Positions 50,116-58,560 of a stretch of 64,000 nt of DNA are shown piece after piece. The stretch is taken from contig NZ_CVTY01000004.1 of the NCBI RefSeq assembly GCF_001182045.1, positions 1 through 64,000 on the forward strand. The letters run 5' to 3'. The notes under the pieces were generated by a model, which was not told where the DNA came from, searched no databases, and saw nothing but the letters and a program-made list of their open reading frames with translations. The stretch comes from Dakarella massiliensis. GTDB lineage: Bacteria; Pseudomonadota; Gammaproteobacteria; Burkholderiales; Burkholderiaceae_F. A program made the position numbers and the translations under genes. Each line of letters opens with the position of its first letter. Within the stretch, counting starts at the first letter, position 1.

Positions 50116-52392
50116 ATGTTTCAATTGGCTACGCTACAAGATAAAACTGAAGAGACGAAGGCCGCCGAACCCGCGGCGTCTGAGACGCTTTCTGCGGCTG
50201 CTGCGGCGCCTAAGCCGCCCGTGGTGGTGATCCGGCGCAGAAGACGGCGCATTGTGAATCCCGAGGCTGAAGCGGCTGTTCAGGCTGCTGTGGCTTCTGC
50301 GGTGCAGCCTGCCGACAAGGCTGAGGCAAAGCCCGCGAAGAAGCGCAAGACCGCGACGAAAACGGCTGCCGCTAAAACTGCCAAGACGGGGGGCAAGAGG
50401 CCCGGCCGTCCGAAGAAGGCTGCCGCTAAAGTCTCTGACGATGATTCTGATTCCGATGATGGAATTCTTGATCCGGAAAGCCTGATGGAGGGAGATGATG
50501 ACTCCTCTGGAGAGGATCTGCCGGATGAGGAAATCGATCTCGAGGCGGTAGAGAGAAGCGCCAAGAAGAGCTCCCGGGAAGCCCCGTCTGAAGAAGTGAC
50601 GAAGGGATACAAGGCGCTCGTGAAGCTTGGCCGCCAGAGAGGCTGGATCTCTGTTGAGGACATCAACGATCTGCTGCCTGAAAGCGCTGTGTCGACTGAG
50701 GAGCAGGTTTCGGATATTTCCGAACAGATTGCCATTCTGGGTATTCAGGTGTTTGAACAGGCCCCGGACAGCGATGACATCATTCTCGCCTCCGTGACCT
50801 CTGATAGCCGTGACGACATCGATGAAGACGATGCCGCGGAAATGCTGTCTCCTGAAGAGAGCGCCGGTCTGTCCCGCGATCCGCTTCGCGCGTATCTGCG
50901 CGGTGTCGGCACGCATAAGCTGCTGACACGTGAAGAGGAAATTGAAGTAGCGAAGCAGATTGAGTCCTACACTCAGAAACTGGTCTCGGTTCTTGCCGGC
51001 TTCCCCTTCGTGATGGACAGCCTGCTTAAGATCCGTGATCAGCTGCAGTCCGGTGAGCTGACGATCGATAACGTCGCTGATGGCTTTAATGAACCCGAAG
51101 GGACAGAAGAAGTCGCGGAGGGCGATTCCTCTAACGGTGATATCGGCGCGGCCGGCATGACGACTGAGCAGCTTTCCGATATGAAGGACCGTGTGGTGTC
51201 GATCATCACCGAGTGTGAAGATCACTACAAGCTCGTGAAGGAGTATTTCCCGGATCCCGAACAGCACGCGGCCTATAGCCGTGAACGGCGCGCTGTGGTG
51301 AAGGGACTCTCCCAGATCCGCTTCTCTGGCAAGATTGTGTCTTCGCTGTCCGATCAGGTGACGGAGCATGTATCCGGCGTGAATAAACTTCTCTCCCGGA
51401 TGCGCGCCCTTGCGGTTGATGACTGCGGCATTCCGATTGATAAGTTCCTGAAGGACTTTGATCACCGTGCGACGGATCCTGATTGGTTCCCGTCCATCGT
51501 GCGTCAGGGCGTTTCCTACTCCAAGCGTGTTGAGCGCCAGGAAGCGGTCCTGATGGCGATGCAGGAAGGGCTTCGGAATGAAGAAAAGGCCTCCTGCATC
51601 ACTATTCCCGAGCAGCGTGAGCTCGCCAAATCCGTGAAGATCGCTCAGAGCAACCTGTCGGCTGCGAAGAGCAAGATGATCGAAGCAAACCTCCGGCTCG
51701 TGATTTCGATTGCTAAATCCTATGTGAACCGCGGTCTTGCGATGACTGACCTGATTCAGGAAGGTAACCTCGGCCTCATGAAGGCGGTTGATAAGTTCGA
51801 ATACCGCCGCGGCTACAAGTTCTCCACCTATGCAACCTGGTGGGTGAAGCAGTCGGTAACGCGCGCTGTGGCGGATTACGGTGCGACGATCCGTGTTCCG
51901 GTTCATATGACCGAGTCCTACAACAAGCTTCGCCGAATCAAGCAGCGTTATCTTCAGACGCATGACGGCAAGGCACCGAGCGACTCCGAGCTTGCAAAGC
52001 TTGGCGATATGCCGCTCTCCAAGGTGCATCTGCTGATGAACGCGATGCGCGGTGTCGAATCTATCGACGCGCCGATCGGCGATGACGATGATGCGACGAA
52101 GCTCGATTTCGTCCGCGGTGAGGATGATGCGGATCCGCAGCGCCGTTATATGGAGACCGCGATGGGCGATGAAATCGTTCGCTCTCTCGATGATCTCACG
52201 GTACGCGAGGCTTCTGTTATCCGTCTCCGTTACGGTATCGGATCTAATCGGGATCACACGCTTGAAGAGGTTGGCAAGGCACTTGGCCTTACCCGCGAGC
52301 GTGTCCGCCAGATTGAATCCGCGGCCCTCAGGAAGCTGCGCAGCAATGCCGCGAAGGCCCGCCTGAAGGACTACAAGGACTTCGAGGAATAA
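50116..52392 (+). CDS. second, divergent RpoD-type sigma-70 factor
   Basis: 758 residues with the complete group 1 plan: Lys/Ala-rich extension, region 1.1 (about 170-240), region 1.2 ([20 protein letters not shown]), the non-conserved insert, region 2 ([39 protein letters not shown]), region 3 and region 4 ([20 protein letters not shown]). Compared with copy 1, the -10 contact residues (Gln, Thr and Arg of region 2.4; His and Glu of the extended -10) and TRERVRQIE for -35 are kept. Region 2.4 changes from DQARTIRI to DYGATIRV, and the region 4 tail loses basic residues ([13 protein letters not shown] to [13 protein letters not shown]). It therefore probably reads similar promoters with different activator contacts. 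It is followed by tRNA-Ile. Confidence 0.92.
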   Translation: MFQLATLQDKTEETKAAEPAASETLSAAAAAPKPPVVVIRRRRRRIVNPEAEAAVQAAVASAVQPADKAEAKPAKKRKTATKTAAAKTAKTGGKRPGRPKKAAAKVSDDDSDSDDGILDPESLMEGDDDSSGEDLPDEEIDLEAVERSAKKSSREAPSEEVTKGYKALVKLGRQRGWISVEDINDLLPESAVSTEEQVSDISEQIAILGIQVFEQAPDSDDIILASVTSDSRDDIDEDDAAEMLSPEESAGLSRDPLRAYLRGVGTHKLLTREEEIEVAKQIESYTQKLVSVLAGFPFVMDSLLKIRDQLQSGELTIDNVADGFNEPEGTEEVAEGDSSNGDIGAAGMTTEQLSDMKDRVVSIITECEDHYKLVKEYFPDPEQHAAYSRERRAVVKGLSQIRFSGKIVSSLSDQVTEHVSGVNKLLSRMRALAVDDCGIPIDKFLKDFDHRATDPDWFPSIVRQGVSYSKRVERQEAVLMAMQEGLRNEEKASCITIPEQRELAKSVKIAQSNLSAAKSKMIEANLRLVISIAKSYVNRGLAMTDLIQEGNLGLMKAVDKFEYRRGYKFSTYATWWVKQSVTRAVADYGATIRVPVHMTESYNKLRRIKQRYLQTHDGKAPSDSELAKLGDMPLSKVHLLMNAMRGVESIDAPIGDDDDATKLDFVRGEDDADPQRRYMETAMGDEIVRSLDDLTVREASVIRLRYGIGSNRDHTLEEVGKALGLTRERVRQIESAALRKLRSNAAKARLKDYKDFEE

Positions 52393-52470
52393 GCGCACCG
52401 CCGCTTGATTTTCTGTACAATAGCTTTCTTTGTGATCTCCCCGGCCCATCAGGGCTCGCGGGAGACCATC

Positions 52471-52547
<77 letters not shown>

Positions 52548-52670
52548 TCGTCACGTTTTTTGCATCGGGAAGCCTCAGCGCAGGCTTCTAATTTTGTCAG
52601 TGAATGTTCCGGTTCCGATGCAGCGAAGATTCCCACTCCATACTCGCGAGGCAGTACCGTTCTTTTGACT

Positions 52671-54104
52671 ATGACAGAATCGCAGGATTTTTCATCTTTC
52701 CAGCTTGATCCCCGGATCCTTGATGCTATCAAGGCAATGGGCTATGTGAGCCCGACCCCGATTCAGGCGAAGGCCATTCCTCTCGTGCTTGCCGGACGGG
52801 ACGTCATGGGCGCCGCTCAGACGGGTACGGGAAAGACTGCAGGCTACGGCCTGCCGATGCTGCAGCGGATTCTCCCGAAAGCGAATACGAGCGCGTCTCC
52901 TGCGAGACACCCCGTCCGGGCTCTGATTCTTGCCCCGACCCGAGAACTCGCGGATCAGGTGAATGAAAATCTCGTTGCTTATGCGGCGAAGACTGGACTT
53001 CGGGTCGGCGTGGTGTACGGCGGTGTTGATATCCGTCCGCAGAGCGATATGCTTCGCCGTGGAATTGAGGTGCTGACAGCTACCCCGGGACGTCTGCTCG
53101 ATCACATCGAACAGAAAGCCGTGAATCTCTCCCAGGTTGAGATCGTCGTGCTCGATGAAGCTGACCGTATGCTCGATATGGGATTCCTGCCGGATATCTC
53201 CCGGATTCTCAATCTGATTCCGAAGTCAGTTCAGAGCCTCATGTTCTCGGCGACGTTCTCGCCTGAAATCAAGAAACTTGCGAGCCAGTTTCTGAAGGAT
53301 CCGCAGCTGGTTGAAGTTGCCCGCCAGAACGCCACGGCGGATACGATCACACAGGAACTCTACGAAGTGAAGGGTGAGAGCAAGGTTCAGGCCCTGACCG
53401 AGCTCCTGCGCCATCACGGTGACGATAACGGTCCGATGCGCCAGGTGCTTGTCTTTGTGAACGCCAAGCTGACCTGCCGCCGTCTGACCCGTCTCCTGGT
53501 CAACGCTGGCATTCCTGCTGACTCCATTCACGGTGATAAGACTCAGGATGAGCGACTGAAGGCTCTTGAAAACTTCAAGAACGGCACGACGCATGTTCTT
53601 GTCGCTACCGATGTGGCGGCCCGTGGCCTTGATATCGCGGAACTTCCCTTCGTGATCAACTTTGATGTGCCTTTCGCGGCGGAAGACTATGTGCATCGTA
53701 TTGGCCGTACAGGCCGAGCCGGCGCCAAGGGTCTTGCCATTTCTCTCGCTTCGGGTGAGAACGATGAGAAGCTCGTTGAGGCGATTGAGAAGCTGACGAA
53801 GCAGAAGTTTGCGAGAAAGCCTCTAGAGCTGACTCGCGAAGATCGCCGCCGTTCGTCCTCTGACCGCGGTCAGAGACGCGGCCACGAGACGCATGCATAC
53901 CGCTATACACCGCCACCTGCCCCTCATGATCCGCTTTTCGATCATCCCTATATCGAAAAGACCAGTGCTGTGTCTTCATCTCCGAAGAAAGAAGAGCAGC
54001 ATGCGGCCCGGGCGCTTACCGGATATCGGAATACTTCGTCTCGTCGTCCAGTCTGCGCACTTCTCGGGGGCGGCTTCCGAAAGAAGCGGAATCCGAATCC
54101 GTAA
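52671..54104 (+). CDS. rhlE: DEAD-box RNA helicase RhlE type
   Basis: 477 residues from ATG 52671; the open frame begins inside the tRNA gene and that part is not coding. Motifs: Q motif YVSPTPIQAKAIP, I AQTGTGKT, Ia APTRELADQ, II LDEADRMLD, III FSATF, V ATDVAARGLDIA, VI HRIGRTGRAG. The short tail (about 400-477) is Arg/Ser/His/Pro-rich and ends in KKRNPNP. RhlE is chosen over DeaD or SrmB by the compact tail and the motif wording. ATP-dependent RNA remodelling, often in ribosome assembly. Confidence 0.9.
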   Translation: MTESQDFSSFQLDPRILDAIKAMGYVSPTPIQAKAIPLVLAGRDVMGAAQTGTGKTAGYGLPMLQRILPKANTSASPARHPVRALILAPTRELADQVNENLVAYAAKTGLRVGVVYGGVDIRPQSDMLRRGIEVLTATPGRLLDHIEQKAVNLSQVEIVVLDEADRMLDMGFLPDISRILNLIPKSVQSLMFSATFSPEIKKLASQFLKDPQLVEVARQNATADTITQELYEVKGESKVQALTELLRHHGDDNGPMRQVLVFVNAKLTCRRLTRLLVNAGIPADSIHGDKTQDERLKALENFKNGTTHVLVATDVAARGLDIAELPFVINFDVPFAAEDYVHRIGRTGRAGAKGLAISLASGENDEKLVEAIEKLTKQKFARKPLELTREDRRRSSSDRGQRRGHETHAYRYTPPPAPHDPLFDHPYIEKTSAVSSSPKKEEQHAARALTGYRNTSSRRPVCALLGGGFRKKRNPNP

Positions 54105-54128
54105 TCTGTCAGAGAGGATTCAGGATTA

Positions 54129-54156
54129 TTGCAATTAATTCTGGATCCGCTAAAAT
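54129..54156 (+). promoter_or_regulatory. promoter of the candidate small RNA
   Basis: -35 TTGCAA (54129-54134) and -10 TAAAAT (54151-54156), spacer 16 bp. No open reading frame follows; a strong terminator comes 130 bp later. Confidence 0.6.
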
Positions 54157-54162
54157 TAAAGT

Positions 54163-54320
54163 GTCATTACGAGTTGCGGTTTAATTACGCCGCACGCCAA
54201 CCTGCCTACCCGGGTAAGGTGGTGGCTCTCAGAGCATTGAGAGAATGAGGTCTCCTCGAGCGGAGGCAATAGAGCGGGAAAGACAAGAGCTCCTCACGTA
54301 ATGCATGAGGAGCTTTTTTT
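54163..54320 (+). ncRNA. candidate free-standing small RNA
   Basis: A gene-sized unit of about 158 nt between rhlE and the AbrB-type gene with its own promoter and a strong terminator (AGCTCCTCA 54288-54296 / TGAGGAGCT 54306-54314, then T7). Between them are a TGCGG/CCGCA hairpin, a larger hairpin centred on the palindrome TACCCGGGTA (54207-54216) with flanks CCAACC/GGTGGTGG, CTCTCA/TGAGAG (54226-54243), and a short GC-rich one near 54254-54266. It does not match 6S, 4.5S, tmRNA, RNase P RNA or a riboswitch I can recognise. A leader with attenuation for the next gene is the main alternative. Confidence 0.55.
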
Positions 54321-54468
54321 ATGCAGCAACCAGGGTGCGCGGCTCGAGGCATCCTGGCCGCCGGGTGATCTCCCGGGCCATCAGGAAGATGGCGGATAGG
54401 TCGGGTTGGATTTGTTCCATATTGCCGGACCCGGCATGGTGCCAAAACCGGATAAAAAGGAGCCCAAA

Positions 54469-54705
54469 ATGGCAAACCGTCTTACGATCAAAGGTCAGGT
54501 CACGATCCCGAAAGAAGTCCGGGATTTTCTTCATCTCACTAACGGCGATTCCGCTGTCGAATTCGTTATTTCTCCTGACGGCTCGGTCAGTCTTCGAAAA
54601 GCGGAGGCAGAAGCCGCAGTGTCGTCTTCAGACCGTTCCCGCTCGAAGAACGGCCGGCGTGTCGGTGTCGATGTGCTTAGTCTTTTGTCAGGAGTCTGCA
54701 TCTGA
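54469..54705 (+). CDS. AbrB/MazE-type (SpoVT-AbrB) DNA-binding protein, no adjacent toxin
   Basis: 78 residues from ATG 54469 with AAGGAG seven bases upstream. Residues 1-46 form one swapped-hairpin AbrB domain: LTIKGQVTIPKEVRDFLHL, then GDSAVEFVISPDGSVSLRKA. The tail is Ser/Arg-rich and ends in a hydrophobic stretch, LSLLSGVCI. This fold is used by antitoxins (PrlF, MazE, VapB) and by transition-state regulators. No toxin-sized frame follows in the 188 bp before the flavoprotein gene, so it is an orphan antitoxin or a regulator. Confidence 0.85.
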   Translation: MANRLTIKGQVTIPKEVRDFLHLTNGDSAVEFVISPDGSVSLRKAEAEAAVSSSDRSRSKNGRRVGVDVLSLLSGVCI

Positions 54706-54800
54706 AGGGCGCAGCTGATGGTCAAAAAAATAATTGCCTGATTTTATGTAGTTTTTAAATTCTTTCTCTAGGGTTTTGCCGGGTTAAATACTGATATCGG

Positions 54801-54821
54801 TCAAACTACGTACGTGTTTGA
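54801..54821. promoter_or_regulatory. inverted-repeat operator upstream of the flavoprotein gene
   Basis: TCAAAC ... GTTTGA arms flank a central TACGTACGT, which itself contains the palindrome ACGTACGT. It lies about 73 bp before the flavoprotein start. It looks like a dimeric regulator site; the regulator is unknown. Confidence 0.45.
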
Positions 54822-54893
54822 ACGACGGATAATACCCAACATAACTGGAAAACTACTTCTTTTGAAGGTAGTCAATAAAAAGGAGAAAGAAAG

Positions 54894-56387
54894 ATGACAC
54901 AGCTCTCCCGTCGTACGATCCTGAAGGCCGGCATGGCTGGATTCGCCGCTTCGGCATTCCCGGGACTCGCCTTTGCTAAGGCAAAGAAGGAAGACAAAAA
55001 GGCCGCGAAGTCTGCTGCCGCTTATGACGCTATCGTGCTCGGCGCCGGTGCTGCCGGTCTGATTGCCGCTATTACCGCTGTGGATTCCGGCGCGAAGCGT
55101 GTCGCTATCCTGGAGCAGATGGATCGCCCGAACGGCAACGCCATTTACGCTCTGGGCAATATCTGCGGCTGGGGCTCCAAGCGTCAGATCCGTCAGGGCA
55201 TCAAGGATACGGCCGAGGATTTCTATAAGGCCATGATGGTCACCTCCAACTGGAGAGCTGATCCCGCCCTGACCCGTACCTATACGAACGATATTCCCTC
55301 CGGTCTCGACTGGCTCGAAGAGAACATCGGCATTGAATTCGGCAAGGTGAAGAAGGCCCCGTATCCCCGTGAATGGCGTATTAACCCGATTCTCGGCAAG
55401 GGCATTACCGGCGGCTCCCAGATGGTACAGATGCTCGTCGCTGCCGCTAAGAAACGCGGCGTCGTTTTCCTCTGGCAGCATCGCGCGGACAAACTGATCA
55501 CGGACGATCGTGAGCGCGTGATCGGCGTCGAAGCTGTTGCTCCGGATGGCCGCAAGAAGTTCTTCACGAAGGGCGGTGTCACGATCGCAACGGGCGGCTT
55601 CTCCGCGAATCCTGAAATGGTCGATAAGTACATCGGCGGCTGGGCTTCCCGTCTGGCCATCCGCGGTTCTCTCTCTACCACGGGCGCGAATATTTCTCTC
55701 GCGCTCCCGCTGAACGCGAAGTTCGTGAACATGGATCAGTTCCATGCGGGTCCGATCATTGCTGAAACGCATGTGAATCCGAATGAAGTTCTGAACTCCG
55801 GCTATGGCATCATCGTTGACCTCCGCGGCAAGCGCTTCGTTGATGAAGTGAACACCTACGTGATCAAAGCTAAGGCCTGCGCGCAGAACACGATCGAGAA
55901 CAAGGCCTGGGCCATTGTTGACGCCGACTGCAAGGTGATCGGCAACATGACTCACCGCTTTGAGCTGCTGAACACCAAGTACTACAAGGCTGATTCGATC
56001 GAAGCCCTGGCTAAAGACATCAACATTGATCCGGCCGTGCTGAAGAAGGACGTTGACGACTACAACAACGCACTGAAGAATGGCACGCTTAAGCGGATGA
56101 ATCCGCCCTGCTCCTATCGTCAGCCGCATCCGATCGCGAAGGCGCCGTTCTTCGCCATTCCGTATGAAGGCGGTATGACGGCTACGTTCGGCGGTCCGCT
56201 GATCAACACGAAGGCTGAAGTGCAGACCCTTGAAGGCCACAGCATTCCTGGTCTCTACGCAGCCGGCAATGCCGCTGGCGGCCTCTTCTTCCGCGACTAC
56301 ATCGGCGGTGCCCAGCTTGGCGGCTCTACGGTCTTCGGCCGTATTGCCGGCCGTGAGATGGCTGCCCGTGCCAAAGCGGCTAAGTAA
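54894..56387 (+). CDS. Tat-exported FAD-dependent oxidoreductase, fumarate reductase-like
   Basis: 497 residues. Twin-arginine signal SRRTILKAG (5-13), cut near residue 28, so it works in the periplasm with bound FAD. Dinucleotide motif VLGAGAAGLIAA (48-59), long FAD-binding domain, capping domain, and C-terminal GLYAAGNAAGGLFFRDYIGG. It belongs to the FAD_binding_2 family of fumarate, urocanate and enoate reductases. The catalytic Arg of Shewanella fumarate reductase (TTRD after RFVNE) appears to be Tyr322 here (RFVDEVNTY), and the HHTMGG His segment reads TATFGG, so fumarate is probably not the substrate. Electrons should come from the triheme cytochrome encoded next. Ribosome site AAGGAG. 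Confidence 0.88.
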   Translation: MTQLSRRTILKAGMAGFAASAFPGLAFAKAKKEDKKAAKSAAAYDAIVLGAGAAGLIAAITAVDSGAKRVAILEQMDRPNGNAIYALGNICGWGSKRQIRQGIKDTAEDFYKAMMVTSNWRADPALTRTYTNDIPSGLDWLEENIGIEFGKVKKAPYPREWRINPILGKGITGGSQMVQMLVAAAKKRGVVFLWQHRADKLITDDRERVIGVEAVAPDGRKKFFTKGGVTIATGGFSANPEMVDKYIGGWASRLAIRGSLSTTGANISLALPLNAKFVNMDQFHAGPIIAETHVNPNEVLNSGYGIIVDLRGKRFVDEVNTYVIKAKACAQNTIENKAWAIVDADCKVIGNMTHRFELLNTKYYKADSIEALAKDINIDPAVLKKDVDDYNNALKNGTLKRMNPPCSYRQPHPIAKAPFFAIPYEGGMTATFGGPLINTKAEVQTLEGHSIPGLYAAGNAAGGLFFRDYIGGAQLGGSTVFGRIAGREMAARAKAAK

Positions 56388-56429
56388 TGCCCGGACGTAA
56401 AGACAAACAGGAATAGAGGAGAATTTGAT

Positions 56430-56765
56430 ATGACTAAAGCTTTAGCTGTCCTGGCTGCCGTTGCTTTCGGCCTCAGCCTTTCCATGTCGGCCGGCGCTGC
56501 TGATAAGACCCTTGCTGAAATTCACGGTTCGGCCTGGCCGAAGAGCGTGAATGGGTACGTCGTGAAGGAGCAGTGCAAGGCCTGCCACGGTGACTACTCG
56601 AAGCTCGCCAAGATGACGGAAAATCTTGATCCGAATCCGCATCACAGCCACCTCGGTGACGTGAACTGCACGGATTGCCACAAGGCTGATAAGGCGAAGC
56701 CGCAGCTCGTCTGCAACCAGTGCCACAAGTTCACGATCCGTGAAAAGAAGGCTGCTGCCAAGTAA
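56430..56765 (+). CDS. small periplasmic triheme c-type cytochrome
   Basis: 111 residues. Sec signal peptide MTKALAVLAAVAFGLSLSMS, ending AGA at about 23. Three CxxCH haem sites: CKACH (49-53), CTDCH (80-84) and CNQCH (95-99), with extra His at 32, 71, 72 and 74 that may serve as distal ligands. It is similar to the N-terminal cytochrome part of flavocytochrome c, which has four haems; here there are three. It lies 42 bp after the flavoprotein gene in one operon, so it is the likely electron donor. Confidence 0.9.
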   Translation: MTKALAVLAAVAFGLSLSMSAGAADKTLAEIHGSAWPKSVNGYVVKEQCKACHGDYSKLAKMTENLDPNPHHSHLGDVNCTDCHKADKAKPQLVCNQCHKFTIREKKAAAK

Positions 56766-56775
56766 TCCTTGGCTT

Positions 56776-56817
56776 TAAATAAAAACACAGATGCCGGCAG
56801 GTCTCCGCGGCATCTGT
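56776..56817 (-). terminator. terminator after the MerR-family gene
   Basis: Stem ACAGATGCCG (56787-56796) / CGGCATCTGT (56808-56817). On the minus strand it is followed by GTTTTTATTT. It may also slow the convergent cytochrome transcript, which lacks a T-tract. Confidence 0.75.
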
Positions 56818-56842
56818 CATGTGAGGCTTGAGGCGTCCTGCT

Positions 56843-57286
56843 TCAGGCCTCTTCTTTTAGGCCGGCATGGATGAATTCCTCTGAATGCGGCAGGGGATCG
56901 CGGCCGAAGACCACTTTTTCAGTCCCCGCGGCAATCGCTTCATCGTAATAGGCACATTTGTAGTTGACGACATCGAGTGTTTCTTCAAGCGCTTTGATCC
57001 GGCTTTCGATTTCTTTCTTCTGCTGCCTGAAGAGCTCGCGGCGCTTTTCAAGCGTCGCATCTCCCTCCCGCACCCATTCCGTAAAGAGCCGGATCTGATC
57101 AATTGAGAGGCCGGTCTTTTTGAGGCATTGAATGATCTGAATAGACCCCAGATCGAGATCTGAGAACATCCGATAGCCTGAAGCTCCCCGGCTGAGGAAG
57201 GGGAGAAGACCGGCTTTATCGTAGAAACGGAGCGTCGAGGACGGAATTCCCGTCATCTTTGAAACTTGCTGAATCGTGTATTCCAC
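56843..57286 (-). CDS. MerR-family transcriptional regulator
   Basis: 147 residues. N-terminal MerR helix-turn-helix (IQQVSKMTGIPSSTLRFYDKAGLLP, 5-29) with the wing RGASGYRMFSDLDL, then a long dimer helix (about 85-115). There is no C-terminal metal-binding Cys cluster; two single Cys (QIIQCLKK, NYKCAYY) are present. It resembles the NmlR/AdhR-like group that senses electrophiles, but that is inference. Divergent from the hydrolase gene, with a MerR-type promoter between them. Confidence 0.9.
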   Translation of the reverse strand: MEYTIQQVSKMTGIPSSTLRFYDKAGLLPFLSRGASGYRMFSDLDLGSIQIIQCLKKTGLSIDQIRLFTEWVREGDATLEKRRELFRQQKKEIESRIKALEETLDVVNYKCAYYDEAIAAGTEKVVFGRDPLPHSEEFIHAGLKEEA

Positions 57287-57304
57287 AGATAGTCCCTCCG
57301 GCTA

Positions 57305-57340
57305 TTGACTTTAAAGTTGACTTTAACGTTAATCTTATCT
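57305..57340 (+). promoter_or_regulatory. MerR-type promoter of the hydrolase gene
   Basis: -35 TTGACT (57305-57310) and -10 TAATCT (57330-57335) are 19 bp apart, the long spacer used by MerR activators. Inside it TTGACTTTAA occurs twice in tandem (57305-57314 and 57317-57326), 12 bp apart. It is the shared region between the divergent MerR gene and the hydrolase gene. Confidence 0.65.
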
Positions 57341-57421
57341 CACCCAAGGAAATCAGTGGAAGAACGAAGGGTAGGAAAAGTGACCCTCATCCACTGCAAA
57401 AATGAATGGGAGATAGGAATA

Positions 57422-58543
57422 ATGAAGATGATGATGTCGAAAAGGCTCCTCGCAAAAGTGGCTTTGACGGGAGTCGGTGCGGCACTTGCGACACGCGCCG
57501 CGCTGGCGCTGGACCGCGCTCCTCTGAAGGACTCAGTTGCGGTGCCGGAAACGATTGATCCCGCAAAGCTCTCGAACGCTTGGGACAAGGTTTTTCCGGA
57601 GGATTCGCGGGTGTCGCACCGGAAGGTTGTTTTCCATAACCGCTTTGGAATCACCCTGGTAGGAGATCTCTACACGCCGAAATCCATGAAGGCGGGAGAG
57701 AAGATGAGAGCAATCGCTCTTGCGGGTCCCTACGGCGCGGTGAAGGAGCAGGTATCGGGGCGTTACGCTCAGGAGCTCGCGGCCCGAGGTTTTCTGACGC
57801 TGGCATTTGATCCGTCATTCACCGGTGAATCTGGTGGACAGCCCCGGAATGTAACTTCCCCCGATCTCAATACGGAAGACTTCTCTGCAGCGGTTGATTA
57901 TCTGTCGAACCGTCCCGACGTAAATCCTGAAGCGATTGGTATTGTGGGCATCTGCGGCTGGGGCGGCTTTGCTATTAACGCGGCCGCTATGGATCCGCGC
58001 ATCAAGGCTACCGTGACCTCCACGATGTACGACATGAGCCGGGTGATTGCGAACGGGTACTTCGATAAAATGAAGACGCAGGAAGCGATCCGAGCTGAAC
58101 GGAAAGCGCTGAGGAAGACGCTGAGCGCGCAGAGAACGGCTGATTACAAGAGCGGCACCTATAAGAAGGCGGGCGGTGTGATCACTGAAGTGAAACCCGA
58201 TACTCCTCAGTTTGTGCGTGACTATCACGACTTTTATCAGACGAAGCTCGGCTATCATCCGCGTTCATTCGGGTCAACAACCGGAGCGACTCTGAGCTCA
58301 GTGCTCGACTTCACGAATATGCCGATAACGGTTTATGCCGAGGAAATCGAAACGCCGGAGCTGATGATCCATGGCGAGAAGGCTCACTCCCGCTACTTCA
58401 GCGAAGACCTGTTCAAACGCCTGAAGGGGAACAATAAAGAGCTTGTCATCATTCCCGGTGCCGTACACACAGATCTGTACTACAAGATGAATGTGATCCC
58501 GTTCGATAAGATTACGTCGTTCTTCGACGCGAATCTGAAGTAA
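57422..58543 (+). CDS. exported alpha/beta-hydrolase-like protein
   Basis: 373 residues from ATG 57422 with AGGA upstream; the longer frame from 57305 would start inside the promoter. It has a signal-like N-terminus (KRLLAKVALTGVGAALATRAALA). Alpha/beta hydrolase core: AIALAGPYGAVKEQ (oxyanion region), FLTLAFDPSFTGES, then the nucleophile elbow GICGWGG (176-182), and the C-terminal HxDL-type His in PGAVHTDLYY. The usual Ser of GxSxG is absent; Cys178 or another residue would have to act, or the protein is not an esterase. Controlled by the divergent MerR regulator. Confidence 0.82.
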   Translation: MKMMMSKRLLAKVALTGVGAALATRAALALDRAPLKDSVAVPETIDPAKLSNAWDKVFPEDSRVSHRKVVFHNRFGITLVGDLYTPKSMKAGEKMRAIALAGPYGAVKEQVSGRYAQELAARGFLTLAFDPSFTGESGGQPRNVTSPDLNTEDFSAAVDYLSNRPDVNPEAIGIVGICGWGGFAINAAAMDPRIKATVTSTMYDMSRVIANGYFDKMKTQEAIRAERKALRKTLSAQRTADYKSGTYKKAGGVITEVKPDTPQFVRDYHDFYQTKLGYHPRSFGSTTGATLSSVLDFTNMPITVYAEEIETPELMIHGEKAHSRYFSEDLFKRLKGNNKELVIIPGAVHTDLYYKMNVIPFDKITSFFDANLK

Positions 58544-58560
58544 ACGGAATCAGGTTCTGA

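Noticed and set aside
50134..52449. Open frame of 771 codons opposite the second sigma gene
   Set aside because: Shadow of the sense frame. The + strand shows all sigma-70 regions in order.
54163..54320. Reading the candidate small RNA as 6S RNA, 4.5S RNA, tmRNA or RNase P RNA
   Set aside because: It lacks the long central bubble of 6S, the GGAAGCAGC loop of 4.5S, the tag frame of tmRNA, and the conserved core and length of RNase P RNA.
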